A DNA stretch of 35,280 bases, taken from Pseudomonas sp. GM78. GTDB lineage: Bacteria; Pseudomonadota; Gammaproteobacteria; Pseudomonadales; Pseudomonadaceae. The notes beneath the pieces are model-generated. The model was not told the DNA's origin and searched no databases. It worked only from the letters and a program-made list of their open reading frames with translations. Made by a program: the position numbers and the translations under genes. The stretch covers positions 1 to 35,280 of the forward strand of contig NZ_AKJF01000126.1 in the NCBI RefSeq assembly GCF_000282475.1, in the 5' to 3' direction. Shown piece after piece: positions 9,871-17,644 of the stretch (the stretch's first letter is position 1; every line of letters starts with the position of its first letter).

Positions 9871-10719
9871 ATGGGAGTTGTGCACAAGTTGGCCTGGCTG
9901 TGCGGCATGTTGCTGATGTGCCTGGGCCAGGTTCAGGCTGCCGGAACCGAAAAGGCTGACAGCCAGGCCGCCATCGCCTTGCTGGAAAAAGCCCTCGCCT
10001 ACTACCACGACAATGGCGACAAGGCCTTCGCCGCCTTCAGCCGCCAGGGCGAGTTTGTCGACCAGGACCGCTATGTCTTCGTGGTCGATACCAAGGGCGT
10101 GATGCTCGCCAGCGGCGGGCCCTCGGCGGCGCTGATTGGCCGGGATGTGTCGGATGTGCTCGGGCCTGATCTGCAGAAGGCCTTCAAGGATGCGCTGAAA
10201 GTGCCCGAGGGTAATGGCATCCAGCAGGCGGAGTACCGTTGGCAAAACTGGTCCGATGGCAAGGTCGAGCGCAAGCATGTCTACTATCAGCGTGTCGGTC
10301 AGCGCATCCTCGCGGTCGGCTACTACCTGCCACGGGCTTCGGCGGAACAGGCCATGGCCTTGCTGAACAAGGCGGCGACCGACCTGGCCAAGGACGAGAA
10401 GGGCACCCTGAAAGCGATCAACTCTCTCAAGGGCGGCTACCTGCAGGATGACCTGTATGTATTCGTCGTCGACCTCGATACCCGGCGCTACGTCGCCCAT
10501 GGCACCAACCTGCGCTTGATCAACACCGATTTCAGCAAGGTCAATGATCCGGATGGCAAGCCGGTAGGGGAGCCGATGCTGGCGCTGATCGCGCAACAGG
10601 TGTACGGCGAGTATGAATACCGCTGGAAAAACCCGGTGACCGGGAAGGTCGAGAACAAGCATGCCTACCTGAAAAAGGTCGGGCATTTCCTGGTGGCTGT
10701 GGGGTATTACAGCCCTTGA
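9871..10719 (+). CDS. Secreted protein with two Cache-like sensory repeats
   Basis: A 282-aa protein with a signal peptide (LAWLCGMLLMCLGQVQA, cleavage near residue 24) and no further membrane segment, so it is probably free in the periplasm. The mature part is an internal duplication of a single-Cache-like module. Repeat 1 (about 35-155) contains RYVFVVDTKGVMLASG and VGQRILAVGYYLPR. Repeat 2 (about 165-282) contains LYVFVVDLDTRRYVAHG and VGHFLVAVGYYSP. Cache modules normally bind small ligands in sensor kinases or chemoreceptors, but this protein has no output domain. The ATG at 9871 has a GAGGG site 7 nt upstream; an ATG at 9864 is out of frame. It stands alone between a hairpin and a REP element. 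Confidence 0.82.
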   Translation: MGVVHKLAWLCGMLLMCLGQVQAAGTEKADSQAAIALLEKALAYYHDNGDKAFAAFSRQGEFVDQDRYVFVVDTKGVMLASGGPSAALIGRDVSDVLGPDLQKAFKDALKVPEGNGIQQAEYRWQNWSDGKVERKHVYYQRVGQRILAVGYYLPRASAEQAMALLNKAATDLAKDEKGTLKAINSLKGGYLQDDLYVFVVDLDTRRYVAHGTNLRLINTDFSKVNDPDGKPVGEPMLALIAQQVYGEYEYRWKNPVTGKVENKHAYLKKVGHFLVAVGYYSP

Positions 10720-10747
10720 TGGCGGTAGGGACCGTGATGGTCTGTCT

Positions 10748-10849
10748 GTAGGAGCTAGGCTTGCCCGCGAACCAGACGCCGCGGTGTGTCTGTAAGACCG
10801 CGTTATCGTTCTTCGCGGGCAAGTCGGATCGCCGCCCGCTCGCTCCTAC
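10748..10849. repeat. REP doublet (REPIN-like), diverged
   Basis: Outer arms GTAGGAGC (10748-10755) and GCTCCTAC (10842-10849), with inner arms CTTGCCCGCGAA (10760-10771) and TTCGCGGGCAAG (10812-10823), form an inverted REP pair. Extra bases inside the right arm show decay or a composite origin. It lies between the convergent Cache and MFS genes and overlaps the MFS stop codon. Confidence 0.8.
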
Positions 10850-12363
10850 AGAACCTTGTCTTCCCGTCCGCGCAACAGCATATTCGGCATGGCAATCGCC
10901 GCTGCCAGCCCCAGCAGCGACACCGCCGCACTCACCATCAGCAAATGCCTGAACGTCAGCAACAGTTCCGCGCGCAAGGCATCCTGCGCGTCCCCCGGCG
11001 CGGCGTTCAGGCCGTCCAGCAAGACGTTACCCGAGTGACCTTCGGCCATCAGCGAAGAGCCGGCCAGATGGGCGAAGCTCGAATCCTGCAACAACGCCAG
11101 CAACAGCGCCGACATCAACGCCACGCCCACCGCACCGCCCAACGAGCGGAACAGGTTGGTGGTGCTGGTGGCAACGCCGATGTCGCGCTGTTGCACCGAG
11201 TTCTGCGTGCCGACCAGGGAGGTCGGAAACTGCATGCCCGAGGCGATCCCGCAGAGCAACATGAACAGGCTGCTGAGCAAAAAGGCCTGGGGCGGGCTGA
11301 ACGCCATGCCGAGAATCGACAGCGGCATGAGCAGCGCGCCACCCAGAATCATCGGCTTGTAGCGCCCGGTCACCGAGGTACGGCGCCCGGCGAAATACGC
11401 ACCGATCGGCAAGCCCATGGCCAGGGGCAGCAGGTGCAGGGCGGCGCTGTCCGCACCGGCACCGGTGACACTCTGGAAGCGCAGGGGCATCAGCACGATC
11501 AACGAAATGGCCTGGAAGCTGGTGAAGAAAATCGTGCACCAGCACAGGATTGCATTGCGGTTGGCGAACAGGTGCATCGGTAGCAAGGGCTCCGACGTGC
11601 GTCGTTCATGCAGCACGAACAGGCCCAGCACTGCTGCCGCACAAGCCAGCAACCCCAGTACCTCGGCACTGCGCCAGGAATGGCCCTGACCGAACTGGGT
11701 GATGCCCAGCAACAAGGCCGTCAGCCCGATGATCATCAACAGGGTACCGAGGTAATCGATCACCGGCTTGCGTTGCGGAACCGGCAAGCCCACCAGCGTG
11801 CGATGGGCCACCAGCCACGCCCCCAGGCCCAGCGGCAGGTTGATCAGGAAGACCCAGCGCCAGGACAGGTATTCGGTCATGTACCCGCCCAGCACCGGGC
11901 CGGCGACGCTGGCCACCGCATACATGCTGCTGAAGTAGCCCTGGTAACGGCCGCGCTCGCGGGGCGGCACGATGTCGCCGATGATCGCCTGACTGACCGA
12001 GATCATGCCACCGGCACCGATCCCCTGGAGAATTCGCGCCAGCACCAGCTGCTCCATGCTCTGGGCCATGCCGCAGAACAGCGACGCCAGGGTGAACAGG
12101 CCCATGCCGAACAGCATCAATTTGCGCCGGCCATACAAGTCGCCCAATTTGCCGTAGATCGGCACCGCCACCGTCATTGCCACCATGTAGCCGGAAATCA
12201 CCCAGGCCAGCAGGCTGACGTCCTTGAACTGCGCGGAAATGGCCGGCATCGACACGGCAACAATGGTCTGGTCCAGGGCACCGAGGAAAATCGCCAGCAT
12301 CAGCGCGATCAGCACGCTGCGGATGGCCGGTTTGGGCAATTCAGGCTGGTGGAGATTGGTCAC
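10846..12363 (-). CDS. DHA2-family MFS multidrug exporter (14-TM)
   Basis: An inner-membrane drug:proton antiporter of the DHA2 (EmrB/QacA-like) family, about 505 aa with about 14 hydrophobic segments. Motif A-like GKLGDLYGRRKLMLFG follows TM2, and GALDQTIVAVSMPAI in TM1 is the DHA2 motif D1 region. ILQGIGAGGM and VAGPVLGGYMTEYLSWRWVFLINLP (motif C and following) are also clear. I placed the start at the GTG at 12363 (VTNLHQPELPKP), which has CAGG upstream; an in-frame TTG at 12402 gives a longer frame with no ribosome site. The TAG stop is contributed by the REP element downstream. It is divergent from a PobR-like AraC regulator, the obvious candidate controller. Substrate unknown. Confidence 0.87.
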   Translation of the reverse strand: MTNLHQPELPKPAIRSVLIALMLAIFLGALDQTIVAVSMPAISAQFKDVSLLAWVISGYMVAMTVAVPIYGKLGDLYGRRKLMLFGMGLFTLASLFCGMAQSMEQLVLARILQGIGAGGMISVSQAIIGDIVPPRERGRYQGYFSSMYAVASVAGPVLGGYMTEYLSWRWVFLINLPLGLGAWLVAHRTLVGLPVPQRKPVIDYLGTLLMIIGLTALLLGITQFGQGHSWRSAEVLGLLACAAAVLGLFVLHERRTSEPLLPMHLFANRNAILCWCTIFFTSFQAISLIVLMPLRFQSVTGAGADSAALHLLPLAMGLPIGAYFAGRRTSVTGRYKPMILGGALLMPLSILGMAFSPPQAFLLSSLFMLLCGIASGMQFPTSLVGTQNSVQQRDIGVATSTTNLFRSLGGAVGVALMSALLLALLQDSSFAHLAGSSLMAEGHSGNVLLDGLNAAPGDAQDALRAELLLTFRHLLMVSAAVSLLGLAAAIAMPNMLLRGREDKVL

Positions 12364-12736
12364 GGGGTAAACCTGCGGCAGTGGTGGACCCGCCAGAGGC
12401 AAGGCGAGCGGATGTTTGCCAGTTTAAGTCGGTAGGAAGCTATTCGATAGCCTCATATGGAAGGTCTGGCAAATCGTTTGCAAACCTTCGACCTGACGAG
12501 CGGCCATCAGGTCGCGGGTGACTTCCATCCGACCTTAAATCATCACCGTTTTGCCATCCGTCAGCGCGTGCAGATCGCACGCGGCCGGGGGCGGTGAATG
12601 ACTTTTATGGATCGAATGCTTGCATTTTTCCCTTGCGGGTCGGTCAATTGAGGGTGAAAACTGAGCGGATAGCTGTACATTCTGCCAATCGGTGCGATTA
12701 TCGCCCGTCGTCCATTCCGAAACCTGGATTGAAGTG
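12364..12736. promoter_or_regulatory. Divergent intergenic region with nested dyads
   Basis: This 373-nt gap holds the promoters of the MFS gene (minus) and the AraC gene (plus). It contains a 10-bp palindrome GTTTGCAAAC (12476-12485) inside a larger imperfect hairpin from AAGGTCTGGCAAA (12461) to TTTGCAAACCTT (12488). An 8-bp inverted repeat CGACCTGA-N10-TCAGGTCG spans 12489-12514. An imperfect long inverted repeat starts TTTAAGTCGGTAGGAAG (12423) and ends CTTCCATCCGACCTTAAA (12539). These are candidate regulator sites. I see no convincing small gene here. Confidence 0.5.
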
Positions 12737-13633
12737 ATGAACAAGCCTGACCTGCCTTCGATTCCGGTGTTCAAGCTCTACGGTGAAAGCCTGGATTGGC
12801 CGACCCCGGACTTGCTGCACTGTGAAACCATTTCCAACCGCAGTCGCGAACATCAATGGGAAATCAAACCCCACCGCCACGCCGATTTATGTCAGTTGCT
12901 CTTCGTTTTCAAAGGTCAGGCAGAGCTTGAAATCGAAGGCAAACGTACGCAACTGACCGAGCCGGCGATCCAGATCCTGCCGCCGCTGTCAGTGCATGGC
13001 TTCCGGTTCAGCGAAGATGTCGAGGGGTTCGTGGTCACGCTCGCGGCACCGCTGATCGCTCATCTTCAGGCGCAACTGGGGCATTCGGTGAATGCCCTGG
13101 CCCAGGCCGAGAGCTACCCGGCGGGCCTGGACGCCGAGTACCTCAATAGTCTGTTCAGCGCGTTGCAGAACGAATACACCGGCCATCAACCGGCGCGGGA
13201 AATGCTCATGCATTCGCTGGTCAGCGTGATCATGGTGTGGGTCAGCCGCCAGGTGATCCAGCGCCGCTCAGTCGGTCAACGACCGCAGCGGGCGCGGGAA
13301 TACCTCAATGGCTACATCCAGTTGGTGGAAGAAACCTATCGCCAGCACGTCAAGGTTGAAGACCTGGCCCATCGGCTGGGGATTTCGGTCTCCCATCTCA
13401 ATGGCACCTGCCGTGAGCTGGCGGGGCAACCGGCGTTGCAGATCATGCACGAACGGCAGTTGCTGGAAGCCAAGCGCCTGCTGACCTATACCAGCATGAC
13501 CATCTATGAAATGTCCGATGTGTTGGGGTTCTCTGATCCGACCAACTTCACGCGCCTGTTTCGGCGCCGCGTGGGCATCTCGCCAAAGGCGTTCCGCGAC
13601 CGCTTGAAGGCCGATCAGGACAACGAGGCCTGA
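12737..13633 (+). CDS. AraC-family regulator, PobR-like
   Basis: A 298-aa regulator with an N-terminal cupin-type sensing domain (PHRHADLCQLLFVFKGQAELEIEG, about residues 45-75) and a C-terminal double HTH (about 200-290). HTH 1 is VEDLAHRLGISVSHLNGTCREL and HTH 2 is MTIYEMSDVLGFSDPTNFTRLF. The opening LPSIPVFKLYGESLDWPTPDLLHCE resembles PobR, the p-hydroxybenzoate-responsive activator of fluorescent pseudomonads. No pobA lies nearby, so the ligand could differ. The start ATG at 12737 matches the family start; the ribosome site GAAG is weak. Divergent from the MFS exporter, which suggests aromatic-compound-responsive efflux control. This is inference. Confidence 0.82.
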   Translation: MNKPDLPSIPVFKLYGESLDWPTPDLLHCETISNRSREHQWEIKPHRHADLCQLLFVFKGQAELEIEGKRTQLTEPAIQILPPLSVHGFRFSEDVEGFVVTLAAPLIAHLQAQLGHSVNALAQAESYPAGLDAEYLNSLFSALQNEYTGHQPAREMLMHSLVSVIMVWVSRQVIQRRSVGQRPQRAREYLNGYIQLVEETYRQHVKVEDLAHRLGISVSHLNGTCRELAGQPALQIMHERQLLEAKRLLTYTSMTIYEMSDVLGFSDPTNFTRLFRRRVGISPKAFRDRLKADQDNEA

Positions 13634-13641
13634 CCCGTTCG

Positions 13642-13818
13642 TTACCGCAGGGCGTTAAGGGTCGCGTTGTGCGGAATGCAGCGCTCGAAATTGCAGCTGG
13701 CTGATTCCCGGGGCAGGTTGCGCAGCTGCTCGACGCGCCAGGCGGCAGCGCCATACAGCCCGAGCGTGACCGCGCAGGTGATGAAGATGGCGAGGTACCT
13801 TCTTGTTTTGATGTTCAT
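13642..13818 (-). CDS. Small single-pass membrane protein, 58 aa
   Basis: An unrecognised 58-aa protein. It has a basic N-terminus (MNIKTRRY), one membrane segment (LAIFITCAVTLGLYGAAAW, about residues 9-27), and a short polar tail with two cysteines (ASCNFERCIP). I chose the ATG at 13818 because GAGG lies 8 nt upstream; a longer frame upstream has no ribosome site. It is transcribed in the same direction as the LysR gene, 62 nt downstream of it, and converges on the AraC gene with 8 nt between stops. The tail would be periplasmic if the positive-inside rule holds. Function unknown. Confidence 0.62.
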   Translation of the reverse strand: MNIKTRRYLAIFITCAVTLGLYGAAAWRVEQLRNLPRESASCNFERCIPHNATLNALR

Positions 13819-13880
13819 GGCGTAGACCTCTGAACGAATACCCTTCGGTACTACCTTGAGCATAGAACAAGATCAGATCT

Positions 13881-14786
13881 TCAAAGGCCAAGATCCCACG
13901 CCGGTTCTTCGGGAAACCTCACCACCAGAAAATCCAGCAGGCAACGCAGCGCCGATGGCATGTGTTTGCGTGAGGCGTACACCGCGTACACGTTCATCTG
14001 CCGTGGCTCGGCCTGGGGCAGCAGGCGCACCAGCTCACCGCTGTGGATATGCACACCCGCCTGATAAGTCGGCAACATTGCTACGCCGGCGCCGGCCAGG
14101 GTGGCGCGCAGCAGTGTGCTGGCTTCGTTGGCGCTGATGTTGCCTTGCACGGGCACCGCAACCTGTTCGCCATCCTGCTCAAAATGCCACAGGCTTTTGC
14201 CGAAGTAGGAGTGAGTCAGGCAATTGTGCTGGCTCAGGTCCTCGATTCGTTGGAGCATCGGGTGCTCGCGCAGGTAAGCGGGGGAGGCGCAGATCACTGA
14301 ACGGCAGACGGTCAGTCGCCGGGCGATCAGGTTCGGGTCCAGGTCATTGCTGGTGCGAATGGCCAGGTCGATGCGCTCATCCACCAGGTTCACCGTGCGA
14401 TCAAGCATCTGCATGTCGACGCTAACGGCCGGGTAGCGCTTGACGAATGCCGCCATGGCATCGGCCAGTTGCGCCTGGCCGAACGAGGTGCTGACGCTGA
14501 TTCGCAGCAGGCCGCGGGGTGCATCGTCCGGCACGCTGACGGCCGCTTGCATGTCCGTGGACAGGTCGAGCATCTGCCGACAGCGGGGCAGCATTTCGCT
14601 GCCGGTGGTGGTCAGGCTCAATTTGCGCGTGGTGCGGTGCATCAGGCGTGCGCCGACCCAGTTTTCCAGCTCCGCCAGATAGCGCGAAACCACCGGCCGT
14701 GACAGCTCCAGGTGATCGGCGGCGGCCGACTGGCTGCCGAGATCGACCACTGTGACGAACACCCGCATAGCGTGTAGACGATCCAT
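13881..14786 (-). CDS. LysR-family regulator
   Basis: A 301-aa LysR regulator with the HTH at residues about 3-62 (LHAMRVFVTVVDLGSQSAAADHLELSRPVVSRYLAELE) and a LysR substrate-binding domain from about residue 90 (RGLLRISVSTSFGQAQLADAM). It belongs to the CrgA/DmlR-like branch, with LMHRTTRKLSLTTTG after the HTH. It is divergent from the metallo-beta-lactamase-fold gene, with 118 nt between starts, and probably controls it. The ATG at 14786 is the natural family start (MDRLHAMRVF). The inducer is unknown. Confidence 0.88.
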   Translation of the reverse strand: MDRLHAMRVFVTVVDLGSQSAAADHLELSRPVVSRYLAELENWVGARLMHRTTRKLSLTTTGSEMLPRCRQMLDLSTDMQAAVSVPDDAPRGLLRISVSTSFGQAQLADAMAAFVKRYPAVSVDMQMLDRTVNLVDERIDLAIRTSNDLDPNLIARRLTVCRSVICASPAYLREHPMLQRIEDLSQHNCLTHSYFGKSLWHFEQDGEQVAVPVQGNISANEASTLLRATLAGAGVAMLPTYQAGVHIHSGELVRLLPQAEPRQMNVYAVYASRKHMPSALRCLLDFLVVRFPEEPAWDLGL

Positions 14787-14817
14787 GATTTGCCCGATTT
14801 CAGAAACAAACTATGTT

Positions 14818-14826
14818 CGATCATCG
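14818..14826. promoter_or_regulatory. Candidate LysR operator
   Basis: CGATCATCG is a 9-nt dyad within TTCGATCATCGCA, which fits the T-N11-A pattern of LysR binding sites. It lies 32 nt upstream of the LysR start and 79 nt upstream of the divergent gene. The match is short, so this is only suggestive. Confidence 0.3.
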
Positions 14827-14904
14827 CATTTTTTGTACTGAAGCAGGCAACTAAGCTCTGTTCCCATATCGGCCAAGCCTGGCCCGCGAACAACGGAGCA
14901 ACTG

Positions 14905-15783
14905 ATGATCGGTTTCACCACACTCAAACGCATTTTGCTTGCGACCACCGCCCTCGGTTTCGCCGCCCACGCCGCCGCGTCGACATTGACGCTGGATGTC
15001 TACAACCCCGGCGATAAAGCGATATTCCCGGTGACTTCGGTACTGGTCAGCGGCGAAAAAGAGGCGATCCTGGTGGACGCCCAATTCGGTAAGTCCCAGG
15101 CCGCGCAAGTGGTGGAAAAAATCCGCGCCAGCGGCAAGCAACTGACCACCATCTACATCAGCCATGGCGACCCGGATTACTACTTCGGCCTCGATACCCT
15201 GACGGCGGCATTCCCCAAGGCCAAAGTGCTCGCTTCACAGCCGACCGTCGATCACATCAAGCACACCGTCGACGGCAAGCTGGCGTTCTGGGGACCGAAG
15301 CTTGGGGCTGACGCACCCGCCAAAACCATCGTGCCGGATGTGCTCAAGGGCGACAGCCTGATGCTCGAAGGGCAGAAGTTGCAGGTGGTCGGTTTGCAGG
15401 GCAAACAACCGGATCGCAGCTTCGTGTGGATTCCATCGATCAAGGCTGTGGTCGGTGGCGTGGTCGTGGCAGAAAACATCCACGTGTGGATGGCCGACAC
15501 CCAGACCCCGCAGTCCCATGCCGATTGGTTGGCTACGCTGCATTCGATCGAAACCCTGAAGCCGAACACCGTCGTGCCGGGTCATTACTTGGGCGAGAGC
15601 GCCCGTTCCCTGGCCGCCGTGCAGTTCACCGCCGATTACATCAAGGCCTTCGACGAAGAAACCGCCAAGGCCAAGGATTCGGCGGCACTGATCGCGGCCA
15701 TGAAAAAACGCTTCCCGGCACTGGGTGAGGAAAGCTCGTTGGAGCTGAGCGCCAAGGTCGCCAAGGGCGAGATGAAGTGGTAA
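14905..15783 (+). CDS. Periplasmic metallo-beta-lactamase-fold protein with an altered metal motif
   Basis: A 292-aa protein with a signal peptide (residues about 1-25, ending AAHAAA) and an MBL fold: NPGDKAIFPVTSVLVSGEKEAILVDAQFG is the usual first strand pair. The canonical HxHxDH motif is replaced by HGDPDYYFG (His87, Asp89, Asp91, Tyr92), so two of the histidines are missing. The next position, VVPGHYLG (His227), is kept. This variant recurs in MBL-fold proteins annotated only as hydrolases, so the protein may bind one metal or none; the activity is unknown. The ATG at 14905 has GGAG 6 nt upstream. It is divergent from a LysR gene and upstream of an NAD(P)-binding gene. Confidence 0.82.
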   Translation: MIGFTTLKRILLATTALGFAAHAAASTLTLDVYNPGDKAIFPVTSVLVSGEKEAILVDAQFGKSQAAQVVEKIRASGKQLTTIYISHGDPDYYFGLDTLTAAFPKAKVLASQPTVDHIKHTVDGKLAFWGPKLGADAPAKTIVPDVLKGDSLMLEGQKLQVVGLQGKQPDRSFVWIPSIKAVVGGVVVAENIHVWMADTQTPQSHADWLATLHSIETLKPNTVVPGHYLGESARSLAAVQFTADYIKAFDEETAKAKDSAALIAAMKKRFPALGEESSLELSAKVAKGEMKW

Positions 15784-15799
15784 CCCGCAGTTCCTGATT

Positions 15800-15830
15800 G
15801 ATCGTTCCCACGCAGAGCGTGGGAACGATC
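15800..15830. repeat. Perfect 14-bp hairpin, Pseudomonas GTTCCCACGC repeat
   Basis: GATCGTTCCCACGC, loop AGA, then its exact complement. The motif GTTCCCACGC-GCGTGGGAAC is a recurrent intergenic repeat in fluorescent pseudomonads. It starts 16 nt after the MBL stop and ends 30 nt before the next gene, and could act as a terminator or mRNA stabiliser. Confidence 0.75.
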
Positions 15831-15860
15831 ATGACTGACCCAATACAACTGGAGAACGCT

Positions 15861-16475
15861 ATGAGCAAAATCGCAATCATCGGTGCCACCGGTCGTGCCG
15901 GTAGCCAACTGCTGGAAGAAGCCCTGCGTCGCGGTCACAGCGTTACCGCCATTGCCCGTGACACCTCACGGATCGGCGTGCGTGAGGGTGTGGAGAGCAA
16001 GGCTGTCGATGCACTGGATGCCGCCGCGTTGCAGGCGGCAATCGCCGGGCATGACGTGGTGATCAGCGCGGCGCATTTCGCGACGCTGTCTGCCAGTGCC
16101 GTCATCGGGCCGGTGAAGCAGGCCGGGGTCAAACGCCTGCTGGTGGTGGGCGGTGCCGGTTCCCTGTTGTTGCCGGACGGTACCCGGGTGATCGATAGCG
16201 CAGGCTTCCCGGCGGAGTACAAGGCAGAGGCGGGCGCGGGTGCCGAGTTCCTGGAAAACCTGCGTCAGGAAAAGGATCTGGACTGGACCTTCTTGTCGCC
16301 GTCCGCGGAGTTTGTCGAAGGTGAGCGTACCGGGACTTTCCGGGTCGGCAAGGATGATTTGTTGGTGAGCAGCGAGGGGCGTAGCTGGATCACGTTCGCC
16401 GATTATGCGATTGCGATGCTCGATGAGGTGGAGGCGCCAAAGCACTCGCGGCAGCGATTTACCGTCGGGTATTGA
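15861..16475 (+). CDS. NAD(P)H-binding protein (atypical SDR, COG2910-like)
   Basis: A 204-aa Rossmann-fold protein with the dinucleotide motif GATGRAGS at residues 8-15 (MSKIAIIGATGRAGSQLLEEAL). The conserved VKRLLVVGGAGSL follows, and it ends with SWITFADYAIAMLDEVE. It resembles the NAD(P)H-binding (NmrA-like, YwnB-like) family rather than catalytic SDRs: no YxxxK pair is evident. The start ATG at 15861 has TGGAG 6 nt upstream. It may share a transcript with the MBL-fold gene, but a strong hairpin separates them. Role unknown; redox sensing is one possibility. Confidence 0.83.
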   Translation: MSKIAIIGATGRAGSQLLEEALRRGHSVTAIARDTSRIGVREGVESKAVDALDAAALQAAIAGHDVVISAAHFATLSASAVIGPVKQAGVKRLLVVGGAGSLLLPDGTRVIDSAGFPAEYKAEAGAGAEFLENLRQEKDLDWTFLSPSAEFVEGERTGTFRVGKDDLLVSSEGRSWITFADYAIAMLDEVEAPKHSRQRFTVGY

Positions 16476-16490
16476 GTACATAGATCACTT

Positions 16491-16578
16491 GTGGGAGCGA
16501 GCCTGCTCGCGAAGACGGACTTACATTCAATGGCGATGTCGACTGTCAGGCCGCTTTCGCGAGCAGGCTCGCTCCCAC
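16491..16578. repeat. REP doublet (GAGCGAGCCTGCTCGCGA type)
   Basis: Perfect 22-nt inverted arms at 16491-16512 and 16557-16578, enclosing 44 nt. It sits between convergent genes (NAD(P)-binding protein and LysR). Confidence 0.92.
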
Positions 16579-16603
16579 AGGGTTAAGCATCAAGCCAGCG
16601 GAG

Positions 16604-17485
16604 TCAGCGCGCCTGCGCCTGCTCCACCAACCACCCCATCAACTCGCGCAACTTCGCCGAAGGCGCGGGCTTCTCCGGGAAAACCAGGTAATACGCCAAT
16701 CCGGTTTTTACCTTCAATTCAAAGGGCATGACCAGCCTCCCGGCACTCAAGTCATCGCCGATCAACGACCAGTCACCGATCGCCACGCCCGTACCCTGGG
16801 ACGCCATCGACATGGCCAGGTCCAGCGTTTCGAAATGCTGGCCCTTGCTCACATTGCTCAGGCGAATATCCGCAGTGGCCAGCCAGGCCTTCCAGTCTCG
16901 TTCATCCCGGGTCGGGTGCAGGAGCATGTGCTGCTCCAGATCTTCTGGCGACTGGAGCGGCACCGAACCTTCGAGCAACGGCTTGGAACACACCGGCGTC
17001 AGTTGTTCATCGAAGAGTTTTTGCGACACCAGCAAGCCGTCCGGCGGTGCGCCATACATCACTGCCGCATCGAACTGCTCGCGATGAAAATCCACGCCGT
17101 GCTTGACCGTGGTGGTCAGCTCCACCGGCACGTCCGGGCGCTCCCTTTGCCATTGCAACAGGCGTGGCAGCAACCAGCGCATCACGCAGGTCGGCGCCTT
17201 GAGTTGCAAGGTTTCGCGCTTCTCGCCGATCTGCTCCACCGCCTCGTCGATCAGGCCGAAAATCTGCTGGACCCGTGGCAGCCATTCCCGCCCTTCGGCT
17301 GTCAGGTCCAGGCCTCGGGCCTGACGGATGAACAATTCATAACCCAGGAAATCTTCCAGCCCGGCGATCTGCCGACTCACCGCGCCCTGGGTGATAAACA
17401 GCTGTTCGGCAGCACGGGTGAAATTGCAGCACTGCGCGGTAATCAGGAATGTGTGGAGCGCCGGCAGGGGAGGCAGTCGTTTCAT
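16604..17485 (-). CDS. GcvA-type LysR regulator
   Basis: A 293-aa LysR regulator of the GcvA branch. It opens MKRLPPLPALHTFLITAQCCNFTRAAEQLFITQGAVSRQI (HTH at residues about 6-65), with the effector domain from about 92 (LQLKAPTCVMRWLLPRL). GcvA-like regulators typically carry the RWLLPRL segment. It is divergent from the decarboxylase operon, with 159 nt between starts, and is its likely local regulator. Nothing in the sequence identifies the effector; an amino-acid-derived compound is inferred from the neighbours. Confidence 0.88.
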   Translation of the reverse strand: MKRLPPLPALHTFLITAQCCNFTRAAEQLFITQGAVSRQIAGLEDFLGYELFIRQARGLDLTAEGREWLPRVQQIFGLIDEAVEQIGEKRETLQLKAPTCVMRWLLPRLLQWQRERPDVPVELTTTVKHGVDFHREQFDAAVMYGAPPDGLLVSQKLFDEQLTPVCSKPLLEGSVPLQSPEDLEQHMLLHPTRDERDWKAWLATADIRLSNVSKGQHFETLDLAMSMASQGTGVAIGDWSLIGDDLSAGRLVMPFELKVKTGLAYYLVFPEKPAPSAKLRELMGWLVEQAQAR

Positions 17486-17644
17486 TGGGATCCAAGGTAT
17501 GACGTGAGGACATGGCTAGTATGACTTTTTATCCATTGTTGCGGCTATGTGTCGCCCGTTCCAATGAGGCCATCCCTGGACCTGCGAATCCATCATAAAC
17601 ACTGCGCAGGCCCGGCGTCTCAAACGAACAAGAAGGGCAATGAC

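Noticed and set aside
12535-12774. 79-codon minus-strand frame in the MFS-AraC gap
   Set aside because: No ribosome site, no recognisable features, and it runs into the AraC gene's start.
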